A stretch of 64,000 bases of DNA, taken from positions 38,148 through 102,147 of the forward strand of contig JADCEN010000015.1 in the NCBI GenBank assembly GCA_020250175.1. The letters are read 5' to 3'. Made by a program: the position numbers and the translations under genes. The notes under the pieces are model-generated. The model saw only the letters and a list, made by a program, of their open reading frames with translations, was not told the origin of the DNA and did no database searches. How positions within the stretch are numbered: the stretch's first letter is position 1; the number at the start of each line of letters is the position of its first letter. Source of the stretch: Rhodobacter sp. (GTDB lineage: Bacteria > Pseudomonadota > Alphaproteobacteria > Rhodobacterales > Rhodobacteraceae). Of this stretch, positions 27,728-35,336 are shown piece after piece.

Positions 27728-28593
27728 CTGGGGATTTCGTGGCCCTGCTTGGCACCAAGGGCGGGCCTGCGATCCGCAGCGGATCGCCCATGCCGACCTC
27801 GTCGCTGCTGTGTCTCGCCGGGCAGCGGATCGTCGTGGATGCAGGCCTTGGCGTGACGCGCGGCCTTTGCGATCAGGGCATGGCGTTGAAGGACATTGCC
27901 ACGATCTTTGTCACGCACCTCCATTCCGACCATTACCTTGAACTCGGCCCGCTCTTGCATACCGCCTGGACCGCCGGGCTGAAGACCCCGGTTCGCATCT
28001 GGGGGCCTTCGGGGCTGGCCACCTATTTCGACGGGTTCTTCCTTTCGATGAAGGAAGACATCGACACGCGGATCGAAGACGAAGGCCGCCCTGACCTGCG
28101 CGACCTGATCGCCTGCCATGTCATCCGCGCGGGCGAGCCCATGCAGGACGGTGCCATTACCGTGACAGCAATGCCCTCAATCCACCCGCCACTGAACGAA
28201 AGCTGGTCACTGTCGTTCCGCAGTGCCGCGCGGCATGTGGTGTTTTCGGGCGATACCGCGCACAACCCCGCCCTGGTGGATTTCGCACGCGGGGCGGACC
28301 TTCTGATCCACGAGGCGATGCTGGCCGAGGGGTTGGAGGCGCTGCAACGGCGCATCGGCAACGGCGATGACCGGCTGATGGCGCATTGGCTGCGCGCCCA
28401 TACGCTGGCCACCGACGCGGCGCGAACTGCCGCCGAGGCGGGGGTGGGCGCACTGGCGCTGCATCACCTGATCCCGTCAGATGACCCCGCTTTCGGGCCG
28501 GATGACTGGCGGCGCGCCTGCGCACCGTTCTGGCAGGTACAGCTGCATCTGGGCCGCGACGGATTGCGCATCACGCTTGGCCCCCAAGGGTGA
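27724..28593 (+). CDS. MBL-fold metal-dependent hydrolase
   Basis: A 289-residue metallo-beta-lactamase-fold protein with the zinc motif THLHSDHYLELGP (HxHxDH) and later VVFSGDTAHN and LALHHLIPSD metal ligands, closest in pattern to the RNase Z/arylsulfatase-like hydrolases. Its four-base overlap with the aminotransferase gene indicates co-translation. It probably hydrolyses an intermediate of the same pathway, but which bond is unknown. Confidence 0.85.
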   Translation: MTGDFVALLGTKGGPAIRSGSPMPTSSLLCLAGQRIVVDAGLGVTRGLCDQGMALKDIATIFVTHLHSDHYLELGPLLHTAWTAGLKTPVRIWGPSGLATYFDGFFLSMKEDIDTRIEDEGRPDLRDLIACHVIRAGEPMQDGAITVTAMPSIHPPLNESWSLSFRSAARHVVFSGDTAHNPALVDFARGADLLIHEAMLAEGLEALQRRIGNGDDRLMAHWLRAHTLATDAARTAAEAGVGALALHHLIPSDDPAFGPDDWRRACAPFWQVQLHLGRDGLRITLGPQG

Positions 28594-28646
28594 CAAGCCT
28601 GCCCCGGCATGGCAGGGTCGGCGCCTGACAGCAGCACGACAGGCCC

Positions 28647-29315
28647 ATGACCACCACGCCCTTCCCCGGCCCGCAGGTCCCCGCACTCGTCCAGCACGTG
28701 CTGGGACAGATCGACCTTGGCAAGCTGAACCCCGGCGACTTTCTGGATGAGGCGGAGCTTTCCGCGTCTTGCGGCGTGTCGCGCACGCCGGTGCGCGAGG
28801 CGATCCTGTATCTCGAGGCGCTTGGCCTGGTGCGCCGGTTGCCGCGCAAGGGGGCCACGATCTTTCGCCCCACGCTGGAGGAATTCCTCGCCATCCTCGA
28901 GGTCCATGCCAAGCTGGAAGGCCAGGCGGCGGGCCTTGCCGCGCGGCGCCTGTCGCGTCAGGGCGCTGCCGACCTGGAGGCGGCCGTGGCGGCATGCGAG
29001 GCCCACGCCGCAGCGCGGCCCGATGCCGACCCGGATGGCTACTATCAGCTGAACCTGCGCTTTCATGAATGTGTGGCGGTCGCATCCGGCAACGGGGTTC
29101 TGCTGGAATCGCTCAAGACCAATGCCCGCAAGCTTCTGGCCTACTATCGCGCGCGGTATCGTTTTGCCGGTGCGATCCCGCTTTCGGCGCAGGAACATCG
29201 CGCGATCGCCGGGCTGATCACCGACCGTGATTCCGCCGGCGCCGAGGCCGCGATGCAATCGCATGTGCAGTTCGATCAGGTCACGGCGATGGATCTGATC
29301 GCCGCCCTGTCCTGA
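28647..29315 (+). CDS. GntR-family regulator, FCD subfamily
   Basis: A 222-residue protein: N-terminal GntR winged helix (LNPGDFLDEAELSASCGVSRTPVREAILYLEALGLVRRLPRKGATI region) and an all-helical FCD effector domain with its metal-binding residues (FHECVAVASGN; EHRAIAGLITDRD). It lies between the MBL gene and the convergent amidotransferase gene, whose 3' end it overlaps by 40 bases. It probably controls the aminotransferase or P450/GS-like genes. Confidence 0.88.
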   Translation: MTTTPFPGPQVPALVQHVLGQIDLGKLNPGDFLDEAELSASCGVSRTPVREAILYLEALGLVRRLPRKGATIFRPTLEEFLAILEVHAKLEGQAAGLAARRLSRQGAADLEAAVAACEAHAAARPDADPDGYYQLNLRFHECVAVASGNGVLLESLKTNARKLLAYYRARYRFAGAIPLSAQEHRAIAGLITDRDSAGAEAAMQSHVQFDQVTAMDLIAALS

Positions 29316-30031
29316 TCCGACCGCGCCGGAGCGGCCTGTTCGAAAAACCGCGCGATCCATTCGGCAAAGCGCGGCCCCTCGATCCCGCCCTGCAGCGCCG
29401 TCCGGGCGGCCGCCCCTACGGGCTCTGGAAACCCGGGCGCGAACTCTTCGACCAGTGCCGCCGCAAAGTCCGGTGTCATTTCCGGGTGATACTGGGTCGC
29501 AAAGACCGTCGCGCCGATACGATAGGCCGCAACCGGGCAGCCCGGCGACGTGCCAATCACCTCGGCCCCGGCGGGAAGGTCCGTCACCTGCTCGCCATGC
29601 GCGGCGGCAAGGCGAAAGGCCTGCACCCCTGGCATCCAGTCATGTGCGGCCGTCACCTTGGTCTCGGCCGCCCCCAGAACGAAGGGGCCGGGATTCGGCC
29701 CGACCCGGCCGCCAAGGGCCATGGCAATCGCCTGATGTCCGAAACAGGCGCCGACCAGCGGCACCGACCCGGCGTGCGCGTCACGAATCAGCCCGAACAG
29801 CCGCGCGATCCAAGGGGCATCATCATGCACCGAAGCCGGGCTGCCGCCGATTAGAAACCCGTCAAATCGTTGCGCCTCGGAGGGGAATTCACCTGCGGGA
29901 AGGTCGAAAGCGGTCATCTGCCAGTCCGGACGCACGGCTTCAATCAACGTGCGGAACTTTTCGGCATCACCCGGATGGCGCGCGGCGAAGGCAGACCTGT
30001 CGGTATTCGTCACAAGCAGGCCGATGTGCAT
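29276..30031 (-). CDS. Class I glutamine amidotransferase-like protein
   Basis: A 251-residue GATase1-fold protein with the nucleophile elbow VGACFGHQAIAMAL and a later catalytic His in ATQYHPEMTPD. Related proteins hydrolyse gamma-glutamyl compounds (PuuD-like, AtdA2-like) or serve as GMP-synthase glutaminase domains. Its gene is divergent from the P450 gene by a 69-base AT-rich spacer, with a good ribosome site (AAAGGAAAAAGTGG). Proximity to a glutamine synthetase-like gene suggests gamma-glutamyl-amide chemistry. Confidence 0.85.
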   Translation of the reverse strand: MHIGLLVTNTDRSAFAARHPGDAEKFRTLIEAVRPDWQMTAFDLPAGEFPSEAQRFDGFLIGGSPASVHDDAPWIARLFGLIRDAHAGSVPLVGACFGHQAIAMALGGRVGPNPGPFVLGAAETKVTAAHDWMPGVQAFRLAAAHGEQVTDLPAGAEVIGTSPGCPVAAYRIGATVFATQYHPEMTPDFAAALVEEFAPGFPEPVGAAARTALQGGIEGPRFAEWIARFFEQAAPARSDQDRAAIRSIAVT

Positions 30032-30100
30032 CCACTTTTTCCTTTACATATTTATAGGCCGCATCATTATGCAAAAAGCTTGGCGATGCAAGGAAGCAAG

Positions 30101-31357
30101 ATGACTGTCTGGACGCCTACCGATGACGGTCACGCCGATCTGACCAGCCATGACAGCTTTCTGGGCGGCCCGCCGCACAACACCTTTGCCCGCCTGCGCC
30201 GCGAAGATCCCGTGCACTGGACCGAATGGGATCACGGCCAACCCTTCTGGTCCTTGACCCGCCACGCCGACATCCATGCGCTGAACGGCAAGCCCGAGCT
30301 TCTGTCCTCGGCCCGGGGCATACGGATGGAGGATCAGAGCTATGAGGAATACCTCGCCCGGCGCACATTTCAGGAGACCGACCCGCCCGAGCACATGATG
30401 ACCCGGGTCAAGGTGGCGCGCGCCTTTTCGAAGGGCGTGGTTGCAGGGTTCGAGGATGCCATCCGCGCGCTGTGTGTCGATATCCTCGACTCGGCCCTGC
30501 AAAAGGAAACCTTCGACGCTACCAAGGACATCGCCCGGGAACTGCCGATGCGCATGCTGGGCCGGATTGTCGGCCTGCCGGACGAAGACCTGCCTTGGCT
30601 GGTCGAAAAGGGCGATGCGCTGATCGCGAACACCGACCCCGATTTCACCGACCATGTGCTGGACAAACTGACGACCGACGAGTTCCGGATGATGCCGTTC
30701 AACTCTCCCGCAGGGGCAGAGTTGTTCGTCTACGCCAAGGAGCTGATGCAGCGAAAAGCGGCAACGGGCGACACGTCGGGGGTTCTGCACCTGATCCTTC
30801 AGCCCGGCGCCGACGGCTCGGTCATGCCTGAAAACGAGTTCCGCAACTTCTTCTGTCTCGTCGTGGCGGCCGGCAACGACACCACGCGCTATTCCATCGC
30901 CGCCGGGATACAGGCGCTGCTGCACCAGCCCGAACTGCTGGCGCAGATTCAGTCCGGCGCGGTGGACGACACGATGGCGGACGAGATCATCCGCTGGGCC
31001 TCGCCCACCTCATACTTCCGGCGCACCGCCGCGCAGGATTTCGAGATTCATGGCAAGCAGATCAGGACGGGCGACAAGGTGCTTTACTGGTTCGCCTCGG
31101 CCAATCGTGACGAGACGGTTTTCGACACGCCCTTCAAGGTGGATCTGGCCCGCAACCCGAACCGCCATCTGGCATTTGGTCAGGGCGGCCCGCACCTGTG
31201 CCTTGGGATGTGGCTTGCGCGGCTGGAAGTGCTGGTTCTGTTTCAGGAACTGGCAAAACGGCTGGCCAGCATCGAACCTGCGGGCGAGCAGAAGTTCCTG
31301 CGCTCGAACTTCGTGGCCGGGCTGAAGTCGCTGCCCGTCCGCGTGAAGCTGAAATGA
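30101..31357 (+). CDS. Cytochrome P450
   Basis: A 418-residue soluble bacterial P450. The I-helix motif is VVAAGNDTTRYSI, the K-helix ExxR is EIIR (followed by WASPTSYFRRTA), and the heme-binding loop is FGQGGPHLCLGMW with the thiolate Cys at about residue 367. The start MTVWTPTDDG has AAGGAAG upstream; the longer frame lacks support. It is followed after 26 bases by a glutamine synthetase-like gene and then a 2Fe-2S ferredoxin, its probable electron donor. No ferredoxin reductase gene is nearby. Confidence 0.93.
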   Translation: MTVWTPTDDGHADLTSHDSFLGGPPHNTFARLRREDPVHWTEWDHGQPFWSLTRHADIHALNGKPELLSSARGIRMEDQSYEEYLARRTFQETDPPEHMMTRVKVARAFSKGVVAGFEDAIRALCVDILDSALQKETFDATKDIARELPMRMLGRIVGLPDEDLPWLVEKGDALIANTDPDFTDHVLDKLTTDEFRMMPFNSPAGAELFVYAKELMQRKAATGDTSGVLHLILQPGADGSVMPENEFRNFFCLVVAAGNDTTRYSIAAGIQALLHQPELLAQIQSGAVDDTMADEIIRWASPTSYFRRTAAQDFEIHGKQIRTGDKVLYWFASANRDETVFDTPFKVDLARNPNRHLAFGQGGPHLCLGMWLARLEVLVLFQELAKRLASIEPAGEQKFLRSNFVAGLKSLPVRVKLK

Positions 31358-31383
31358 CATAAGAAGACAAGGGGAGACCAGCG

Positions 31384-32676
31384 ATGCCTGACCGGCTGAG
31401 GGCCATGTTCTGCGACCATCTGAGCCTGATGCGGGGCAAGTATCTGCCCGCGTCAAAGATGAAATCCGACGGGACCCGACTGGCCCGCCCGACCTTCAGC
31501 GTGCATTGGGACAAGGACCTGATCCTGGATGCCCCGCATACGATGTGTCGCGAAGGCATCCCGGACATGGAACTGCGCTGGGATGGCGACGAGATCCGCG
31601 AAGGGTGGGAGCCGGGAACCAAGGTCGTGACCGGCGATCTGTTCGATAGCGCGGGCAACTCTGTCCCACTGTGCCCGCGCAGCGCGCTGAAGCGCGCGGC
31701 CGCGGACTGGGGGCGCCACCGCCTGTCGCCCAAGGTCGGCGTCGAGCTTGAGGCCTACGCCTTCCGCGTCGCCGCGGATGGCAGCGTCGCGCCGATGCAC
31801 GCGCCGGGCGGCATCGTCTATGGGACCGGCCCCTTTGCGGACCCGGCCGGGTTCACGGATGCGATCTGGAACCGGGCCGCTACGGCGGGTTTCCGGCTGG
31901 AGTTGATCACCGCCGAATATGACACGCCGCAGTATGAATTCACGCTGGCCTACGACCATGCGGTCAAGGCCGTGGACGAGATGGTGCTGTTCCGCCAGAT
32001 GGCCCGCGAAGTGGCGCTGGAGCACGGCATCCTGCTGACCTTCCTGCCCAAACCCGTTGCGGGCAAAGGTGGCTCGGGTCTGCATTTCAATCTGTCATTT
32101 GCCGGGCAGGACGGCCAGAACGCCCTGATGACCGGGCCGCAAGGCGGGCCTGCCCATATGAATGACCTCGCGCGCGGCTGCGTTGCGGGGTGGATGCGCC
32201 ACCACAAGGGGCTGGCGGGTATCCTTGCGCCGACCGTCGGGTCCTATCTGCGGCTGCAACCGGCCTCATTGTCGGGCTACTGGTGCAACTGGGGCGGCGA
32301 TCATCGCGGCGTAACGGTGCGGGTGTCCGAAGAGGGCGGGGCCAAGACTCGGCTGGAACACCGGATGGCAGACGCAAGCTGCAACCCCTACACCGCACTG
32401 GCCGCCCTGCTGCAGACCGCACGGCTGGGTGTCGAACAGGCCTATCCCCTGCCGCCCGCCGAAGAAGGCGATTGCTTCGACCGGATCGATGCAGGTCACG
32501 GCGTGGCGGCGTCGCTGGCCGAGGCGATGGACGATCTGGAGGCGGATACCGTGCTGGGCAACGCCCTGGGTCGGGCGTTGACGGACCACCACATCTTCAT
32601 GAAGCGGATCGAGGTGACCAAGACCGCAGGTCTCGAAGGCGATGCCTTGCGCGACTACTACATCTGGTATGTGTGA
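31384..32676 (+). CDS. Glutamine synthetase-like ligase (gamma-glutamyl-amide synthetase type)
   Basis: A 430-residue glutamine synthetase-fold protein: beta-grasp N-terminus, then catalytic core with VGVELEAYAF, GGSGLHFNLSF and the C-terminal arginine-rich SNPYTAL-like segment (ADASCNPYTALAALL). It lacks the exact housekeeping GlnA motifs and lies between a P450 and a ferredoxin gene, so I infer it ligates glutamate to an amine, as PuuA, IpuC, AtdA1 and the GS-like proteins of mycobacterial morpholine/piperidine clusters do or are proposed to do. Ammonia as substrate is not excluded. Confidence 0.85.
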   Translation: MPDRLRAMFCDHLSLMRGKYLPASKMKSDGTRLARPTFSVHWDKDLILDAPHTMCREGIPDMELRWDGDEIREGWEPGTKVVTGDLFDSAGNSVPLCPRSALKRAAADWGRHRLSPKVGVELEAYAFRVAADGSVAPMHAPGGIVYGTGPFADPAGFTDAIWNRAATAGFRLELITAEYDTPQYEFTLAYDHAVKAVDEMVLFRQMAREVALEHGILLTFLPKPVAGKGGSGLHFNLSFAGQDGQNALMTGPQGGPAHMNDLARGCVAGWMRHHKGLAGILAPTVGSYLRLQPASLSGYWCNWGGDHRGVTVRVSEEGGAKTRLEHRMADASCNPYTALAALLQTARLGVEQAYPLPPAEEGDCFDRIDAGHGVAASLAEAMDDLEADTVLGNALGRALTDHHIFMKRIEVTKTAGLEGDALRDYYIWYV

Positions 32677-32687
32677 CGGGGGCGACA

Positions 32688-33002
32688 ATGCAGGCAACAT
32701 GGATCCAGCCCGACGGGCGCGGCGTGACCCTTGATGTGGCCGAAGGCACCAGCCTGATGCAGGCCGCCGTCGCCCATGGTGTCGCCGGGATCGTGGGCGA
32801 GTGTGGCGGCTCGATGTCCTGCGCGACCTGCCACGTCGTGGTCGATCCGGCCTGGTCCGACCTGACCGGCGAGCCGGGGGCGTTCGAGGAGGACATGCTC
32901 GACATCACCGAGGCCGACCGCCAGCCTGGCTCGCGGCTGTCCTGCCAGATCAGGATGCGGGCAGAACTCGACGGAATCGTCGTCCTGGTTCCGCGGCCGT
33001 GA
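32688..33002 (+). CDS. 2Fe-2S ferredoxin (adrenodoxin/putidaredoxin type)
   Basis: A 104-residue ferredoxin with the cluster ligands in the vertebrate-type pattern C-x5-C-x2-C then C: Cys39, 45, 48 and 86 (GECGGSMSCATCHV and RLSCQI). Ferredoxins of this type donate electrons to bacterial class I P450s. Its gene lies 11 bases after the GS-like gene; an in-frame longer reading frame is an overlap artefact. The start has GGGGGCGAC upstream. Confidence 0.92.
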   Translation: MQATWIQPDGRGVTLDVAEGTSLMQAAVAHGVAGIVGECGGSMSCATCHVVVDPAWSDLTGEPGAFEEDMLDITEADRQPGSRLSCQIRMRAELDGIVVLVPRP

Positions 33003-33007
33003 TCCGC

Positions 33008-33025
33008 GGCCCGCGTTTGCGGGCC
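33008..33025. terminator. Hairpin after the P450-GS-ferredoxin operon
   Basis: GGCCCGC-GTTT-GCGGGCC, a perfect seven-base stem starting six bases after the ferredoxin stop. There is no long T-tract, so termination is likely but not certain. Confidence 0.45.
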
Positions 33026-33170
33026 AGGCAGCGCGACCCGGGGCCTTGCGCGTCCGCGGGGGGACTTTTCCCCTTTGCGCTGACAGGGGCGGCCCTTCCG
33101 GCCTGAGCAGACCGAAGCGGTCAGATCGGCAGGCCCGCGTCCGGCTTCGGTTGGTCCATCACGATCTGGG

Positions 33171-33988
33171 GTGGTGTCAGACGAATGCGAACCAGTCTCT
33201 GTTACCCCTACCCCGCCCGGATGTCAGGCCGCGAGAAGGCCGCGCCACTCTGCGACAGCGGCGGCGCGGGTCGTCTTGTAGGCGTGGCGGTTCTGCAGGT
33301 GGCGCTCCGTCGGAAAGTGGTTGTGGACCGAGGCATGGACTGAAGCGAACTTCTGCAGCGTTCGCATGCGCCGGAACCGCAACATTGCCCGCTCTCGTCG
33401 TCGGAATGGCAAGTGCGAGTTCTCGGCCCGGTTGTTCAACCAGCGCCCCATCTCCCGGTCATCGCCGCGACCCAGGTCCCTCAGCGCTGCACCGTAGGAC
33501 CGGAAGCGATCTGTCACGATCGTCTCGGGTCTGCCATGCCGCTTCATTGATTTCTTCAAGAATTTCAATGCTGCTTTGCGATCTCGGGTCTTGGTCACAA
33601 CGCTTTCCAGCACCTCGCCCTCGTGATCGACAGCGCGCCAAAGGTAGTGCGTCACCCCGTTGATCTTCACGTAGACCTCGTCTAGGTGCCAGCGCCATTG
33701 GCGGCAGGCGCGCATTGCACCCACCCGCCGGTTGCGGATCTCAGAGGCAAACATGGGGCCGAACCGGTTCCACCAAAATCGCACCGTCTCATGGCTGATC
33801 TCGATCCCCCGCTCGTGGAGCAGGTCCTCTACGTTGCGGAGTGAAAGTGAGAACCGAATGTACATCATCACCGCAAGACGGATGATTTCGGGCGAGGTCT
33901 TGAAGTAGCGGAAGGGGCTGCGCTGGGTCATGGCAAAAGGCTACGCAGACGCCCTGCACGCCTCAAGCCAGTTTCTTCTGACAGAGCC
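33171..33988 (-). mobile_element. IS6-family insertion sequence
   Basis: About 0.82 kb, the usual size, carrying one transposase gene. The right end is read at 33988, where an inverted GGCTCTGTCAGA sequence abuts unrelated coding sequence. The left end is placed near 33171 from a partial TGTCAGA match, so it is uncertain by a few bases. The element cuts an hpaR-like gene (33990-34064). IS6-family elements move by replicative cointegration and often flank catabolic or resistance segments. Confidence 0.75.
33224..33931 (-). CDS. IS6-family transposase
   Basis: A 235-residue DDE transposase of the IS6/IS26 family: MTQRSPFRYFKTSPEIIRLAVMMYIRFSLSLRNVEDLLHERGI at the start, and DDE residues in WHLDEVYVKING, TDRFRSYGA and NNRAENSH. 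Length and motifs look intact. A degraded relative is at 13468-13725. Confidence 0.93.
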   Translation of the reverse strand: MTQRSPFRYFKTSPEIIRLAVMMYIRFSLSLRNVEDLLHERGIEISHETVRFWWNRFGPMFASEIRNRRVGAMRACRQWRWHLDEVYVKINGVTHYLWRAVDHEGEVLESVVTKTRDRKAALKFLKKSMKRHGRPETIVTDRFRSYGAALRDLGRGDDREMGRWLNNRAENSHLPFRRRERAMLRFRRMRTLQKFASVHASVHNHFPTERHLQNRHAYKTTRAAAVAEWRGLLAA

Positions 33989-33989
33989 G

Positions 33990-34064
33990 TTGCTCGACCT
34001 TCTGGAAGACCTGCAGCGTCTGGACCTGCGCCCTGACATCGGCAAGCCTGACATAAGGAGGTGA
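33990..34064 (+). pseudogene. 3' remnant of a second hpaR-like MarR regulator
   Basis: Read on the plus strand, the 24 codons from the IS6 end to TGA give LLDLLEDLQRLDLRPDIGKP and so on, matching the C-terminus of HpaR at 19203-19664 (LLDLLEALQRLDLR). As at 19.6 kb, it is followed convergently within 15 bases by a Tm-1-like gene. The rest of the gene was lost at the IS6 insertion. Confidence 0.7.
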
Positions 34065-34078
34065 AAACCGCCGCTGGG

Positions 34079-35326
34079 TCAGCCCTGTCGCCCCGGCTGC
34101 ACGCTCAGGGTTCCGTCGGCGATCCAGCCGTCGAAGATTTCCAGGACCCGTTGGCAAAAGGCATCGTCGTTGATGTGCGCGTCGATCTCGGACAGGGTGA
34201 CGGGCGGCCGGATGACGGCCCGGACCTCGGCGATCACCGCGCGCAGCGCCTCGGGGTCATGGAACGCTTCGCCGGGGCGGTCCCAAGCCTCGATCCCCTG
34301 CAAGGGCATCACGAAATGCACGGGTCCCTTGGCCCCTGCCAGACGCGCGCCAATGTCGCGAATCAGCGCCAACCGTTCCTCGATCGAAAAGCCCGCGGAC
34401 TTGATCAGGCGATTGTGGGCGTGGAACGGACGGTCGGCATAGGCCGGCGGCACCTCTTGCCAGCCGGCAAGGTCGAAGATGTCGGTGCAGCCCGGCGCCA
34501 CGATCTGCGGGATCCCGCGCAGCCCCGCATTGGTCAGGCGGTCAGCCCCGGCATGCGCCACCGATCCCACCATAAGGTTTCCCAACTCGGGCAGCGAAAA
34601 GTCCATCGAACAGGCGAAATGTCCGTCCCGCGCCAGCGCCTCGAAGGCCATGCCGCCCATGCCGGTGGTATGAAACACCGCAACCTCGAACCCCCGCACC
34701 TCCAGCGGGGCCTTGAGCCGCGTCATGTAGCTCAGGCAGGATGACCCAAGGCTGGTCATGCCGATCAGCGGGCGGTCGCGGCGCAGGGGCATCGCCCCCA
34801 TTGCCGCGCCCCAGACCGCCCCGGCCGCCTGCGCCAGCGAGGACTGGCAGATCGCGTTCAGCCCATAAAGCCCGCCCGCCCAAAGGATCATTTGGATGTC
34901 GGGGGCAAGCCGGTCCGGCGGGATCAGCGGCGAGAAGCTGACGGTCGAGACAACGTATTTCGGCACACCAAGGGGCAGGGCCTGAGCGCAGTCAAGGACC
35001 AGGTCGGTCCCCAGCGTCCCGCCCAGCCCGATCATCGCATCAATCCTGCCTTCGGCATGCAGCTGTGAGGTCAGCAAAGCCGCCCCCCGCGCCATGATCT
35101 GCATGCCAGTGTTTTCATCACCCGACGCGATCACCTCGGCAATCGTCGATGCTGCCGCCGCCGCGACATTATGCTTTGACACATCGGTCGGCCGCAAAGG
35201 GTCGCCCAGCACGCTGACGTCCATCGTCAGCACCGCGCCGCCCAAATCCCGGATCCTCTCGGCCACAAAGCGCAGTTCGGCGTCCTTGGTGTCATAGGTG
35301 CCGATCAGCAGAATGGTCTTGGTCAT
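34079..35326 (-). CDS. Tm-1-like ATP-binding domain protein (UPF0261 family), copy 2
   Basis: A 415-residue paralogue of the protein at 19672-20910, starting MTKTILLIGTYDTKDAELRFVAERI. Shared segments include ASGDENTGMQIMARGAALL, PKYVVSTVSFSPLIPPDRLAPDIQMILWAGGLYGLN and VAVFHTTGMGG. I use the start at 35326; a further 33 upstream codons overlap the FAD-GcvT gene and have no ribosome site. It follows the FAD-GcvT gene by ten bases and is probably in its operon. Function of the family is unknown. Confidence 0.85.
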   Translation of the reverse strand: MTKTILLIGTYDTKDAELRFVAERIRDLGGAVLTMDVSVLGDPLRPTDVSKHNVAAAAASTIAEVIASGDENTGMQIMARGAALLTSQLHAEGRIDAMIGLGGTLGTDLVLDCAQALPLGVPKYVVSTVSFSPLIPPDRLAPDIQMILWAGGLYGLNAICQSSLAQAAGAVWGAAMGAMPLRRDRPLIGMTSLGSSCLSYMTRLKAPLEVRGFEVAVFHTTGMGGMAFEALARDGHFACSMDFSLPELGNLMVGSVAHAGADRLTNAGLRGIPQIVAPGCTDIFDLAGWQEVPPAYADRPFHAHNRLIKSAGFSIEERLALIRDIGARLAGAKGPVHFVMPLQGIEAWDRPGEAFHDPEALRAVIAEVRAVIRPPVTLSEIDAHINDDAFCQRVLEIFDGWIADGTLSVQPGRQG

Positions 35327-35336
35327 GGTCGTCTCC

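Noticed and set aside
29870..30100. N-terminal extension of the P450
   Set aside because: Antisense to the amidotransferase gene; a good ribosome site precedes MTVWTPT.
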